Source: Henricia sp. BOLD:AAB3569 (lineage: Eukaryota > Echinodermata > Asteroidea > Spinulosida > Echinasteridae). Taken from it: a stretch of DNA of 64,000 nt. Position numbers and translations under genes: made by a program. The stretch is taken from contig JBBELK010000093.1 in NCBI GenBank assembly GCA_037783545.1, positions 1,178,001 to 1,242,000 of the forward strand, written 5' to 3'. Shown one piece after another: positions 1 to 15,600 of this stretch; within the stretch, counting starts at the first letter, position 1, and every line of letters begins with the position of its first letter. The notes beneath the pieces are model-generated. The model searched no databases and had not been told where the DNA came from. It was given only the letters and a program-made list of their open reading frames with translations.

Positions 1-519
1 TCTAGGTCAAGCGAAGTCGCCATGCGTTGTGCACGCATACACAACAACATGGCGTGTACAGACATTATGTTTACAACTCGGCGCCGCACGGTATAAAAAT
101 AGTGAACTCTGATTGGATGTTATGTATAAGATATGAATATTTATAATCACTCGGGTTTCGCATAAGTAATTGCGTCGGATTTCCAATGCAGATATGAAGA
201 AACACATAACACGTCGTGTACAGAAAGAACAAAGCTGTGATTCAGCCTCGAGTGTGTCAGTCTGGTTTCCAGACTAAGATATTTCGGTAACCAGACTATT
301 TTGCAGTTGGCTACAGTTCACCATGCGGTATCGCACTTTGCTAAATAGCATACTTCACGGATTCACACTTCGCAGCCCTTGGACAAGGCTAGTTTATTTG
401 CAAAATGGGTTTTAAGTCACTAGTGAAAAATAGAAAAACACAGACTGCACGCTTGCAGGATGGGTGGATTTTACACATAAAAATTCAAGTTTAGAAGTCA
501 CTGCAGTTGACTGTAATAC
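1..519. other. Probable DCLRE1C intron, no feature recognised
   Basis: This stretch lies 3' of the last visible Artemis exon. I looked on the minus strand for the next conserved block (the FSFHSSYSE region of the human protein) and did not find it, so the remaining 3' exons are probably left of the window. No convincing repeat or RNA gene was seen. Confidence 0.4.
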
Positions 520-611
520 CTGATTACTTCAAATGGTTGGGCATTGTGGGTGAACCACATTGTACTCGGTGTCACCACCAAGACACTGGAAGCATTCGGC
601 ATGCGGCAGTC
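520..611 (-). CDS. DCLRE1C: DCLRE1C exon: PSTMWF block
   Basis: The acceptor is TTTGTTTCAG. The translation [20 protein letters not shown] then [11 protein letters not shown] covers human IISIKPSTMWF onwards. I chose the donor CAG then GTATTA; GAA then GTAATC is an alternative nine bases earlier. The segment between HACR and PSTMWF is about a dozen residues shorter than in human Artemis. Confidence 0.88.
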
Positions 612-3600
612 CTGAAACAAATGTAATATAAAAATACTGGATAACAATATGTTCAATATAAGACAATGTGCCCTCACAACAAACCAAAACATGGCCGGCA
701 TTATGCTCACGCACCATATTTTATATAAATTTGGTTTAGGAATGAGGTCGCATGCCAAATCGTCTTTGAATTTTGTGACCTTTGGCATTATACCTTTTAC
801 CAAAATTTATGCCAAACAGGATGCCCCGCATAACGACGGCCAATTTTGAACAGAGGGTGCTTTAGATGTAAACAAAGAGCACGTCATCTATAGACCGTAT
901 CGAATACATGTAGATGCCATGTTGTAGGGCAAATGTTGACATTTAAATTGGTCAACAATGTAAGCACAAAAATGCATGTCCTCAAGGAACAAAGAAACTG
1001 CCCTACATGATGACAGCTATTCGATACGGTCTATACATGAAATGAACTAATATCTTGCAAAAATGGAAAAATTAGTTTCTCTGACGAAATTTCTTGTTAG
1101 TGTATTCTATTGAACTGTATTCTATTGAACTGTATTCCATTGAACTGCATTATTTTGTATTATGCTCGTGTTGCACTACAATAATTTTAAAAATGGTTGC
1201 ACGGCATGTTATGCCATATCCAAAAGTTGTACAAGCAAGCTACACATGTACTTTTTCATATTGGCTGCTGGGTCTATTTCATTGAAACCAAATTGAGTTT
1301 AAACAATATATACATGTAATGTACAAAGTTCATATAATTTCCTTTGATAAAATGACAAATCATGATACAATTTCATTCCATTCAATAAAGATAAGTGGAC
1401 AAAGTTGGCAACTTTTGGTGATGTACCTACCACATATCGACAAGCATGGACCTGGGTGATCTTGCCATCTGTTGTTAGATGTTTGGCAAGATCCGGAACT
1501 CTCTTGTACTGTGCCATGATCAGGGGTGACACGTGCACCTGGGGTGGGAGGGGGCGGTGATGGTGGGGTTTGGAGGATGGGAAGGAACATTTTAACAACT
1601 TGACATACGGTGGATCTTCTTATATGGGTCATTCCATGAAGTTGAGGAACAAAGTGTGACATTTCTTCATTTCCACAAAAACGGTCAATAAGAGAGCAAT
1701 GAATCACCATTTGTATAATGATGTTGCATGATGTGGTGGCTTACACTGTTTGGGGGTAATTTGGGAGTCTTCAGTTTTGATAAAGTGCTGCCATTTTGAA
1801 TTATTTAACAAAGTGGTGGTTGTGGATGTAACTTGGAAACCAATACAGTTCAACTGCTTTCACTCATGTTGAATTTGAAATAAACACAGTTCTCAAACTA
1901 AACAATCCTTTTTAATTTGAATTTGGAGGATTCTAGAATCTAGATTATATTTCTGTGTGATTCAAGAAAATCTGCTAAAAAGCACCAAATGTCACATATA
2001 CATTTGAAAAAAATTACATTTAGTTGACATCTAAATTTAAATCCATGAGGATTTTGTAACAAGTAATGAATGTTTTAAATTTCTCTCATCCAACAGCTTG
2101 AATTTCTGAATAGTATTGATTCATGGGGTTATCAAGGGCAAAAAAAAAGAAGTAAAAATGGTTGTGGATGTAACACGGAAACCGTGTTCCTCAACTTCAT
2201 GGAATGAACCATGACTGGATCCTCTTAAAGTTACTGGAAGAGGCCACCAGGCTTATGACAAATTACGGTGTATGTTCTTGTCCGCATGACCCATACTTCA
2301 GGGGTCGAAATTACCTTGAATTTTTTGGAAGCCAACAGGACTAGTCACATCAGTGTTTCACTAGTCATCCTCAATTTTTACTAGTCCGCGCCACCATCTG
2401 TGATTATGTAGGATATTTAACTTTCAAGTCTACAGACAGTTTCGATAAAAGGTGAATTAGGCCTGAAGCACACAAAAAAGAAGTCAACCTAAACTTTGAC
2501 ATGTTCGAGTTAAGTGCCATATCTTTTTGCCTGAGTGTTATTGCATTGTACATGTACAATCAAATTAAAAAACTGATTCAAGCTAAGCCTTATTACATGT
2601 ATATTGTTTTTGGCTTCTTAATGCATGTCAACAGTTCTGATTCCATGACAAACAACATACATGTAATCGATCATATGGGTCTGTAATGGCTAGCCCAAGC
2701 CAAGCTGCTGCTAGGCCAAACACTGCCTAATCAGAGCAGAGTAGTTTGAAAAGAATATCGTGGGAATAGCCCAAGCTCAGTAACCTGGCGCATATCCACA
2801 GCTGGCGCATACTGCGTTAGTGCATGCACGAGATGACATGGACGAACAAAAACAACGAGAAACGTTCACGTAACACAAAACACAAAAGTGTTGAACTTCA
2901 TTGCTTTAATATCAACAGAAAACATTATTTATTGAATGAAAGACAGTAAGCATGATGTAGTGCGGTATATTGGCCCACTATAGCCCGTCGGACTACCAGC
3001 ACAATGCAGCTAGTAGTCCTCCGGCAAAAACCATAGTCTCGGACTAGCAGACTAGTACTAATAGACCGATCCAGTAAGCTCCACCCGTTTAGAAATTGCC
3101 TAGCAACATGCCACACATGTGAGGCACGTGTGCAGTAGTCGCGTGGCCGCGCACTGGTCAGCGCGTATTGAAACACGCACACGCACACAGAACATGCACG
3201 CTTGAAAGCAAAATGTGCACTTAAGTATCTGGTCGTGTGCGTGCACGTACAACACGCCTGCATTACGCGTAATGCGCGCGATCGAACAAAAACATCTCGA
3301 CACACATCTAGAACGCAGTGAATGCACAACATAGCAAAACAACAAGCTAATTTTGGTGAGTTTTTCCCGTTTACAAAAAAACACATTTATGAAGGGATTA
3401 AAAGTAGGTTTGGATAGTCTACAATCCGTTTTAAACCGGCTAGGGTCCTCTGCGCTGATAAAAATGATGTTTATGGTGTTTTTGCCGTAGCTCTGTGCAC
3501 AATTTTGAGGACTCAGGTAGCCAAAATGGCGATCTACTTTTTGGCTACCTGAACCCGAGGCTGTGATTGGTCAATTCCAAAATAAGCGGAGCTTACTGGA

Positions 3601-6600
3601 TCGGTCTATTTCGACCCCTCATACACTACATGTAACTTCTAAATATACTCTCCAAAGACAAAGGAAACAGTTTTCTTAAAATATATATTTTTATTGTGTC
3701 CACCATACTTCCAAAAGGCTAATATGAGGCTATCAAATGGCAATCAAGTTTTGATTGAACTGTTCCAAGTTATTTGGCTTCTTTATTTACGCATCACTGC
3801 TTGGAACTTTTGCTCCTTACCTTCAAATTGAATTCCTTGCTGAGTTCAACAAACAGGAACTCGTAACCATATTTGGCCTTGCAGGCAAGGCGAACCATGT
3901 GGGTTGGGCTCTGCTCTATATGCCTGTTGAAAAAAAGTTTGCAAAGCTATACAGCAAAAGCAACACAGTGCATTAGGTGTACAAATCTGTTGCACTTATT
4001 TTAGTCTGTCTCAACACTACAGACAGACCCTATTCACGCTTAATGGTTCAATCAGGCCTCTTGAATTAGTTCTATAGAATACAAACGCCAGATTGGAAAG
4101 GTTCCAATTATTTATAATGCGTTCCAAACATCGATATATATATACTGGATGAAGCGACGACGGCTAAAATTGAAGCCACCATCCGTCATTGTACCCCACC
4201 AAATACAATGCCTTGCCTAGACTGGTCATACTGTCTTCACTAGTTTACATCATGGTCTACATGTGTTAAGTGGGATGCAAACGATCGCATGGACCAGGGA
4301 GCAGTCTAGGCCAAGCATTGTTCATGGGGTACAATGGCGGCCAGCGCGTGGCTTAAATTCTCATATAGCCAACTGCTATTGCATACTTCATCCAGTGTAT
4401 CTATATTTATCGATGGTTCCAAATCTCACTCTGAAGACGAGGATTGGAGTGCGTGTTATTCTGGCACATTTACAATCAGCAGTTTAGATTTATAAAATTA
4501 ATTCAGGGGGCCCAATTGAACTGTTCTAAAACATGATGAATAGGATCTATAACTGCATCCAAATTACTGGCTATGGCCATTGCTATGCTGTTTCTAAGGA
4601 CTGCCATTGTCCGCCCATAGCAACAGCATAGCAACAGCATAGCAACAGCATAGCAACAGCCATAACCACAGCAATAGCCACAGTACAGCCAAATCCAGTA
4701 ATTCGGATGCAGCCTATTAATATATATATAGAGATCTTGGGGTTTCGCAAGACAATTTAACATTTTTATAACATGGCTTTTAAGATTGCAGCACTTGTAT
4801 TATTAGTTCCCAATTACAAGTTAATTTTGACAAATGATGGAAGTGTTAGTCAAGTTACGTCAGGTACCGGTAGGGCAAAACCAACCCTAATTGATATTCA
4901 TTCTCCCTAACGCAAGCCATATCGCATTCTCTTACACAATTAAAATGAATTTCAAACTTTGCAAGTACAAGTTTTTCCTTTTAAGATGAACAAAAACCAC
5001 CAGACAGAGCAGTAAAATCATGAAAATATATATAAAACAGACATTTTCCATTGTAACTTACTTCTCAACTAAATCCAGAAGGGCATCTCTGGACATCTCC
5101 TGTTGGTGAAAATACACACGTAGAGGTTATACTCAACACAAAAGGTGTCTTTTCACATCCCCTTATTCCTCACTGAAAACCAACATATGAGTCTAGTTCC
5201 ACGGTAAAGGGGGCATTTTGGCAACACAGACCATATTTTCCAGAAAATACCTTTGTATTCAGTTCTTCTGAAGAGATTACTTAGGCCCAAAAAGGGTTAC
5301 AAATAGTGTGACAACATGCCTTTCTAAAAACCCTGTGTACAAATTTTCAATATACACTCGTAACCGGGACGGCTTAAAATGTAACACAAGTGTCCCTCCC
5401 AGTTACGAGTGTATATTGGAAATTTGTACACAGGGTTTTTAGAAAGGCATGTTGTCACACTATTTGTCAGATCTGATTCGGCACAAGAATTGCTTTGTAC
5501 AGTGCATATGACGTTCGACAGTTAAATACGAAGCATTTTTGCAAGTATAAAAAAGTCATTTTGAGTGCCTTTTTGACATTTAGGAAGCCAGCTCTCTTTC
5601 ACATTCACAGTTAAAATATGTAAGATGTGAAATCCAAAGTGAAACAGCCGAACTGAGTGAAATGGTCGGTTTGGTCCGGTTCGGTTCGGAAGTGCCAAGT
5701 TCGGTAAAATCCCATTGGTTACAGCTTTTGTTGCTGTGGGCATAGAAAGCCTCGCTAAATGATCAGTATGGTGTGGAAAAATTTATCGTACTTTTTTGTT
5801 TCTCAGTATATTCTCTAGCCGATTAAAATTTATATGCAAACTGTAATATTGAGCTTAGCTAAAAACGTGACTGGAAAAATATGGGTATAAATACCGTACA
5901 CCCTCGCCACTAATTCTTCCTAATATTACACGATAATGTCCCCAGAAAGTGTAAATTTGGTTAGGAAACCAAATATGCCTTACCCGGCTTGGTAAAAACA
6001 AAGCCTCGGGCACACAGAATGTGGTGTCTGCATACACACTCTTGATGTCTTTTACCCTGAAGAAAGAAAGAAACAATACAAGAATAGAACAGTCTGCCAT
6101 TAACAAAATCCCTACAAGAAACAGAAACATCTTTTGTGGTAAGTTTCAACAGTCAACATAAGAAATGGGACATGGTTTGCAGAATATGCACACTGTTAGG
6201 TTCCATGCATTTGAAACAGCCCCCTCTGTAGTCTTCCAAATCAACTTATTGTCAAAAGGCAGTTTAGTTCAGTTTCCGTCTCAAGTTTAGATTCCTATTT
6301 TCACCTCATAGAACAATGAAGACCTCACAAAGAATCACTGAGCTGTTGCAACTATAATTACTATTAATGCTAGAATAGGGCGACAAATCGTGTGTAAAAA
6401 AGGTATATTAGGGCGACCTGCTCAATAGGGCGACATTTTGGTGTCGCCCTAATATTTTTGAGTTTAAAATTCATTTTTTTAGGTCAAAAACCATTTTTTT
6501 TAGGTCGAGAACCATTTTTATTGGGACTGGAGCCGTTTCTCTTTGGTCTGCAACCATCTTTGGAAGCTTTGGGTAAAAAAATAAGGTGTCATTTTGAGTG

Positions 6601-9600
6601 ACTCTTGCCGAAATTTCGGTGGTCTCCGGGGAGAGTCTTCCCGAAATGTCGCCCTATTGCGGCATTCAGCGTTGTTTAAAAACTAATAACCATATTTGGA
6701 ATACGAAAACACCAAATTTAATAACGTTAATTTTGACACCTCATTTGTTTGAGTATCATATAGTTTCAGTGTAAGTTTGAAAGTGACAAGTGGCTATTTT
6801 CATTTTTGCAGTAAACAGTATTAGTAAGCAGTAAACAGGCATTAGAAGGAGTTGCTTGGCAGTTAATTAGCGTTCTCTACTGACAAAATGATCAGAAGTA
6901 CCGTTAGCACCTAGACAAACATTTGCCGCCCGGACATAAAACTCAGCCGCCCGGACAAAAATAATCCATTTTCCCCTTAAAAACACTTCGCAAGTACAGC
7001 TAAAGGCGCGTTCCCATTGGACTTCTTTTTACGCGCCCTCGCGGGAACTTTCCGCGACTCCCTGTAAACATTCCTTCCTGTAAATCTCCCGTGCGTTCCT
7101 ACTACCATATATTTTACACGACGCGAGCGGAAAATTTAGCTATTTGGCTGGCCATATGTGGTCAATTGAGGGCGTAGTTTACATAACCTTTGACCTAACA
7201 GGAGTTTCGTTTTCAGGAAACCCAATCAAATTTCGAACAACTTCTATTAAACTTGCCATTATATTTGCGAAGAAATGAGCATGAAAAAAACACGTGCGTA
7301 CGTACGTACATGGCATGTACAGTACATAATAACGGAACAAGAATTTTCGCGCAATGTGTGGTGGGATTGCACAATGCAGGAAGTGACGTCATCCATTTGG
7401 CATTTTACACAGCGGTAGCGGTAGTTCTACAGGGTGGCGCTGTTCCCATTGGACTTTTCGAGGGCCCTGTAAAACTCCCGCGGCTGAGCGGAAAGTTTCC
7501 GCGGACTCTTTTACCCTGTAAGTTTTACATCGTGGTCGCGGTAACTTTACAGGGACGCTAATTCTCCGTGCGTCCCCATTGGACTAAATTTTGCTACTCT
7601 CCCGCACAACCACAGGAGTTTAACCAAAAATAGTCCAATGGGAACACCACTTTAGTCATTCAAAAATTAGGTGTAAAGTCACCAAACCTGATAAAGCCAC
7701 TGGTGTCATTATCGTTCACTTGTAGACCATCTATCGCATCGGCGACCCAATCTGTGGTCGATAACGGCCATGCATTCCTTTTGAACAGTGCCCTCACGCG
7801 GCGAACACTGATTAGCCGTGTGAGGGCGCTGTTCAGTGCGCCCGGACAAAATCTTTAGCAGTGGAGAACACTGTTACTGATGCAGTATTGATGCAACATT
7901 TTTTTTTTCTCCTTGAAAACACTGCAGTTATGTTAATATTTTTAAAAAATTGGCAAATGGGGTAAAAATGGGTAATCTACAGGTTTTAAGCTTTAAGCTT
8001 ATTTGCAGTGGCTTAGTTACTTTTGAGGTCTGCATGTATGTTTTTTGGCTAAATTCACAACCATGAAAGAAGACATCTTCAAGATTTCTACAGGATTATA
8101 AAAAGCAGGCCGTCTTACAATTTGAAAATAACACATGAAATGCAGGTGACTGACCTAGAGCCCGAGTGTAGAGGCAGCATACGGGCTGCTTCCCCCTTGG
8201 CAAGTCGGAAGTCCCCTGTGTACAAGACATTGCCTTCTTCACCTTCAAATAGGAACCTGTCCAAGACAAAACAAGATCATTCTATTTCCGCTGAAATTCT
8301 CTGAAAATTTTATTTGTCCTTTTCAAATTTAAATCACCAACCCTGCCAATTTTTAAATTAGATAATTCAATGATAAAGATGTCGCGGTAAAAAGGTATTA
8401 AAAATTATCACGCTTGGACTTCGCCTCCAAAAATGTTGCCGATATGTTCAAGGTATCCGATTAAAAAAGCACATGCTCATCAGCAATGCGCGCTTGGTAA
8501 ATTCGTGCCACGAAATACGCAGCTCCATAGCTGAGGCATGGAGCTGCGTATTTAGTGGCACGAAATTGGCGTGCGCGCATTGCTGACGAGCCTCTGCCTT
8601 TAAGGCGCGACCATGTACATTTAAACATTTTACTGAGTAGTCCTTCTGATCTTATAATTACAAGTATATGCTTTTTATAAAAGAACTTTGCAGTTATCCT
8701 ACAAAATTGTATACACAGGAAAGTATGTTGAGGACAGAAATGAATGCAGGGCCCGGGGGTGAAATTGTCCACACTTTAATATGAAAGGCTTTAGGTCGGC
8801 AGGTGCAACTGCAAGAATTCCAAATTGCACATCTCATCAGAATGAAAAATCAAGACGAACTGTTGGCTTTGAACTTAGCTATTAAATTTTACTTCATGTG
8901 TTGACAAGAAACCTTACTCAAAGTGGTGATAGCAACTGTATCAAACACCAGGTTGTTTTATTTTGTTGACACAACAAAGATCTCTGACACCCTGTTTACA
9001 CTTGATCCCGAGCTCGGGGTCGAACACCGAGCTCGGGATCAGCCCCGGATCACAAACTGAGTGTAAACGCTCTCGGGACCAAATTGGCACCAAGATTTTA
9101 GTCTCGCGTTGGCGAAGGGTTAGATCCCGAGCTCGGGATCAGTTTGCAGCTAGATATGCAATTAATCTTTACCGCAACCTGCCACATCCGCTCCACAGCC
9201 GTAGCAGGGGGAAAACCTGCGAAATTCAAGTGGCCTTGTACACTGTACAACCCATGCACACGGAGCATGACCTTTGACTGCAACTTCTGGCACTGCGCTC
9301 GAGATCAACTACAGAATGTAAACGCGGTATTCTTATCAGGGGACCAATCTTGATCCCGAGCTCGGGACCAGTGTAAACACGGTAAGAGAACCAACATTAC
9401 AAACATGTACAGTGTGTGAATTTGTGCATTCCAAAGCTTCTTTTTATCACTTAATGTCTGAAACCCAGGTTTTATAACCTAGTATAACGAAATGTGACAT
9501 TCATTGAGGCTGGGTGGCAAGGTCAGACACTAAAAATTACATTGTGTACCTACCTGTTTGCAAGGAATTTGGCATTAGAAATCTGAACATCCATTCAAGG

Positions 9601-12600
9601 GGAATGCATGCTGGGTGAAGGTGTTAACAACAGCTGTGTCCGCATTGGATTTTTTTGGGTAAAACTTACAGAGATTGTTGTTGATTTATCCAAACTAAGT
9701 TCAATGCGGATGGCCATTATACAGGTACACCCAAAATTGTTAAGTGTCAACTGTTAGTTTTACGTTCCACTGCTGTAAGTTTTACAGGGAAAGCGGGTTG
9801 CAGAAAAATTATATTATGAATTTTACACCACTTGAAAGTTCTGCGACTTCTTCATTTTTTCTTGAAGCAGCAATGATCTTGGCACTATACTTGGTAGAAA
9901 GAAGAACTGTAATCATGATTTGGATTTCTTCAAAAGATGAAGGACATGATTTGCGAGGTCCTGGGGCAAAATATTTTTCAAGCACCAGGGAGTCTCCAAC
10001 CATAGCCTGGTATATCACTATACATAGACTATAATTCAAGATTCAGTACACATGCAAGTTGTAATTTGAGAAGGGGTCTACATTATTGTTCTCTTGGGGC
10101 ATCTAGGGGTGGATGTGAGGTGATGCTAAACTTCCCAGAACCAAGAGTTACAATTGTGCAGCTTTTGCAATTTAAAGTTTCTTTAAGGAACAAAAGATTT
10201 ACTACCCTTCCTAAAAAAATGTGACATTCATGGGGGTTGGGTCACAAGGTCTAGTGCACACTAGGGTGCACTTTAATTTGGAGGTCCATTAATGCCAGAA
10301 AACCACCAGACTAGAGGAAAAGTTGACATGAGGGAGAGGGTGGGCTAGATATTTGTACCATGTTTGTACACGGTTTTTAAACAAATATGCAAACGTTTAC
10401 TAAACAATAGGGAGGCAGTGAGATGCAACATATTTTAATTTAGCCCGTCAGTATTGTGTATGACTACCTCTTGTGGCACGGCAAACTGCACCATCCCCTG
10501 TAAGAGCCACTAAAGCAGGGTGTGCCACTCTGTCTGAAGTACTTTCCTGAAGTGCTTTCCTGCGGCTCCAGAGGTCAGCTCATCCCATGCAAATTCATTC
10601 AGGTTGAAAACCCAACAAAATTGGGAGCCCTTATAAAGGCATAGGCTAGTCAGCAATGCGCGCACACCAAATTTGTGGCACGAAATACGCAGCTCCATGC
10701 CTTTGCTATGGAGCTGCGTATTTTGTGGCACGAATTTGGCACGCGCACATTGCTGACGAGCCTCTGCCTTTAACTACAGGAATTTGTTAGAAACAGAAAA
10801 TGTAACATTTCATCGCTGTGGGACTTTACAGGTCCTCTTGGGCCTGGAGGAAATCACTGAAGTGGAACAGTCTTGAAAGTGATTCCAATGTGATTGGTCG
10901 ATCAATGGTTCCTTATCCGCAGCTTAAATGTATTCAAAAAACTTCAGTTCTGTTCAACAATTGTTTTTATAGGGAAATTGCACTTTTTTAACCGTACATT
11001 TGCTGAGAGATACTAGGTGTTAAATCATGGTTAAGTCATGGTTCTATTAGACTTTTTCTTCTGCAACCTTGTGGAAAGTCTACCGCATCGTGCAATATGA
11101 TTCATTAATATAATCCTTCTATGCATTTTCATTGGACTACTTCTTTCATGCCCATGTGGAAAGATACCTGTTTTTCTGCAGGACTTAAATACCACACTGT
11201 AAAACAAGGCAGCCGAGTGAAAATTTTCCACAGCCTCTCTCAGACTGTCAGATTTACATCATGTCTGCAGTAACTTGAGATTATTGCATACACTAATTTG
11301 TTAGTATAAAAGCACAATTTGTGCATGTTATTTTAATTTCACAACTGTATTAAAGGAGCTTGTTCAGATTTTTCCAGAAAATGGATTATGTTCTAACCTA
11401 ACAATCATGTAAAATACCTCCCCAAAATACTATCCATTGGAAGAAAAACAGGGAATTTGCAATCTCCAGTTTGCATGTGGAAGCAAAGAGGTTGGTATAT
11501 GACAAATGATATGGTATAAAAATCTCAACACCGATGGGAAAAATGTGATCTGGTCACGCTCCTTTAAAGTGATTTGATGTGCTTCTTTGCTACATTAGTG
11601 CAAATTTTCATTTTTTTTAAAAAGCATTTTTCTTCTCTGAGCATCTCCACTGGACTGAACTTTGTAAATTCTTTTGCACAGCTACTGTAGTTTAATAAAA
11701 AATATCGATAGAAAGTGGATTTACATGTAGTGTAGATGTAAGTAAACCATAGCATACTCACATGACTGATCCAGGGCAGTGGCCAGCAGCCATCAACGTA
11801 ACTAGAACCTGATCCTCCTGGGGATGATGAAACAGATGGCAGGATATTAATATTATGGTTACTTTAATTGTGTATTCATACATGTAAATTCATATGATTG
11901 CTTTATTTATGTATTTATGTCATACGATCGTAATTATAAGATTGTAACTAGTTAAACTATGAGAGTCTTGCCATAAACACAATGTGAAAAGTCAGAACAC
12001 ACTTGAATCACCAAGTGATTTCTGTTCTATTCCATTCACTAATGGTGATGTAATGAGTAGGAAAATATTTTCAAGCAATCCTTGCGTTTTCTGATTTTTG
12101 TTTATTGTCCAAAATCATTTTAGAAAAAAAACAACCCTCATAAATATAATTTTCAAAAATTCCCCCATGAGATTCATTTTGCTAAGTGTCCCAACCAAAC
12201 TTCAATTCCTAAACCTTTCCTACTAAAATTTATTTAGTATGAATAAGTGATTATTTTGAGAGATTATGACCCAGGGACCTCCGGGGTGAATAAATTTGAT
12301 ACAAATGTGGACAGATGTCCATGAGTTTGGGAAATCTGGATGCAATGAAAAGCAACTTGGGTCCACCAGGATTTGAACCGCGGACCTTCTGCTCAACGTG
12401 CAGATGCCCCACCAATTGAGCTATGAAGCCAACTGGTGGTCTAAAATCACGGTAGTGCAGTTGTTCCTCACTGAATGGGATTGGCTATCACGTGAGCTAT
12501 TGGCAAGCGCTACAGATAGACCAGGCTGAAAATGAGCCAGGTATCACCTGGAGAGTTAGTTAATCTCACGTGGTTTTTCTGGACCGGTTTTTCATGGGGA

Positions 12601-15600
12601 ACAAGAATATTTTTGGTAAAAAGCCCAAATCCTGAACCCACACCCTAAAAAGGGGCGGGGCAAGGGAGTGGGCGGGTAGTCTATCTAGGGCATCCGAATG
12701 GTCTGGCAGGAGGATTAGGGTCCCATGCACACTCTCTCAAGATGCTAAAATGATTCTTAGCACTCTGGGGGCATCTAGTGCTTAAGGAATTTTGATATTG
12801 CCATTGGACAAAAACTCCCACGGGTCCTAATTAGCATATTTCAAAGATGGCCGCCATCAGAATGCCAAGTTTTAATGGTAGCCCCCTAATCAGCCGATCT
12901 TGAAGGTTCTGGTGTTGCTACTGTGGTTTTCTGTGGTTCTGAATCCAATTCTGAGGTTTTTAAAATGATAAGAGGTCAAGGTAACGTGATTAGGCTGAGG
13001 ATCAGGGTCATTTCCAAGATGGCCGCCATTGAAATTAACAGGTGCCAGGTATAGGCAGTGTCAGGTGTAGGTACCTAATCGACCGATTTTAAAGATACTT
13101 GTGTTAATACTATGGTTTTCTATGATGATGAATCCAAGTCTGAGGTTTTCAAAATGGTGAGAAGTCAAGATCACGTGATTAGGCTGGGAATCAGGGTCAT
13201 TTCCAAGATGGCCGCCATTGAAATTAACAGGTATCAGGTGTAAGCAGTGTCAGGTGTAGGTACCTAATCGGTCGATTTTAAAGATTATGGTGTTGATATT
13301 ATGGTTTTGCATGATGCTGAATCAAATTCTGAGGTTTTCAAAATGGTGAGAGGTCAGGGTCACGTGATTAGGCTAAAGATTAGGGTCATTTCGAAGATGG
13401 CCGCCATTGAAATTAACAGGTGCCAGGTGTAGGCAGTGTCAGGTGTTGGTACCTAATCGACCGATTTTAAAGATACTTGTGTTGATACTATAGGTTTCCA
13501 TGATGATGAATCCAAGTCTGAGGTTTTCAAAATGGTGAGAAGTCAAGATCACGTGATTAGGCTGGGAATCAGGGTCATTTCCAAGATGGCCGCCATTGAA
13601 ATTGGCAGGTGCCAGGTGTAGGCAGTGTCAGGTGTATACCTAATCGGCCGATTGTAAAGATCCTGGTGTTGATACTATAGGTTTCCATGATGATGAATCC
13701 AAGTCTGAGGTTTTCAAAATAGTAAGAAGTTAGGATCACGTGATTAGGCTGAGGATCAGGGTCATTTCCAAAATGGCCGCCATTGAAATGCCAAGCGTCA
13801 TGTGCACATGTAGGCACCTAATCAAGCTATTTTATTGATCCTGCATGGTGTTAATAATATAAGTTTCAACGGTGCCGAGTCCAATGCTGAGGTTTTCAAA
13901 ATGATGAGGTCAGGATCACGTGATTAGGATGCGGATCAGGGTCATTTCGAAGATGGCCGCCATTGAAATTAACAGGGGCCAATTTATAAAGCAATTAAGC
14001 AGAAAAATTTGCTTAATCAAAAATTTGTTTGCTTTATAAAAATGAGTAAATAATCAAAATTGTACGTCAACTTGTGTTTTTAGCAAGAATAGCAGATATT
14101 CTTGTGAAAAACACAAGTTGAAGGGGAATTTCGACTATTGACTCATTTTTATAAAGCAAACAAATTTTTGATTAAGCAAATATTTCTGCTTAATTGCTTT
14201 ATGAAATAGGCCCCAGGTGCCAAGTGTAGGTAGTGTCAGGTGTATAGGTACCTAATTGGCCGATATTAAAGATCCTGGTCTTGACACTATGGTTTTCCAT
14301 GGTGCTGAATTCAATTCGGAGGTTTTTAAGATGATGAGATGTAACGATCACATGATAAGATTTCCAAGATGGCCGCCATTACTAAAAATGACCTCGATCC
14401 TAAGCCTAATCACGTAACCCTAACATCTCATTATGATAAAAACCACAGAATTGGACTCAGCACAATGGAAAACCATATTATCAACACCAGGATCAATCAA
14501 ATCGGCTGATTAGGTGCCTACGTGTACACCTAACACACAGCATTCCAATGGCGGCCATCTTGGAAATTACCCTAATCCGCATCCTAATCTCGTGATCCTG
14601 ACCTCTCATCATTTTGCAAACCTCAAAATTGAACTTAGCACCATGGAAAACCATATTATCAACACCAGGATCATTAAATTGGCTCATTAGGTGCATGCCT
14701 ATATACATGTATACCTGACACACGGCATTTCAATGGCGGTCATCTTGGAAATGACCCTGATCCTCAGCCTAATCACGTGACCCTGACTTCTCACCATTTT
14801 GAAAACCTCAGAATTAGATTCAGCATCATGCAAAACCATAGTATCAACACCAGGATCTTTACAATCGGCCGATTAGGTATACACCTGACACTGCCTACAC
14901 CAGGCACCTGCCAATTTCATTGGCGGCCATCTTGGAAATGACCCTGATTCCCAGCCTAATCACGTGATCTTGACTTCTCACCATTTTGAAAACCTCAGAC
15001 TTGGATTCATCATCATGGAAACCTATAGTATCAACACAAGTATCTTTAAAATCGGTCGATTAGGTACCAACACCTGACACTGCCTACACCTGACACCTGC
15101 CAATTTCAATGGCGGCCATCTTGGAAATGACCCTGATTCCCAGCCTAATCACGTGATCTTGACTTCTCACCATTTTGAAAACCTCAGACTTGGATTCATC
15201 ATCATGGAAACCTATAGTATCAACACAAGTATCTTTAAAATCGGTCGATTAGGTACCAACACCCGACACTGCCTACACCTGGCACCTGTTAATTTCAATG
15301 GCGGCCATCTTCGAAATGACCCTAATCTTTAGCCTAATCACGTGACCCTGACTTCTCACCATTTTGAAAACCTCAGAATTTGATTCAGCATCATGCAAAA
15401 CCATAATATCAACACCATAATCTTTAAAATCGACCGATTAGGTACCTACACCTGACACTGCCTACACCTGATACCTGTTAATTTCAATGGCGGCCATCTT
15501 GGAAATGACCCTGATTCCCAGCCTAATCACGTGATCTTGACTTCTCACCATTTTGAAAACCTCAGACTTGGATTCATCATCATAGAAAACCATAGTATTA

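Noticed and set aside
2925-3386. Minus-strand frame of 153 residues, Cys/Arg-rich
   Set aside because: Falls inside the CpG-rich repeat at 3061, which recurs at 19600 without keeping the frame.
12361-12430. tRNA gene
   Set aside because: The tRNA-like part is followed by a tail shared with other copies (24592, 16209), so it is a SINE head. The same applies to 24010-24076, 57222-57296 and 32420-32490.
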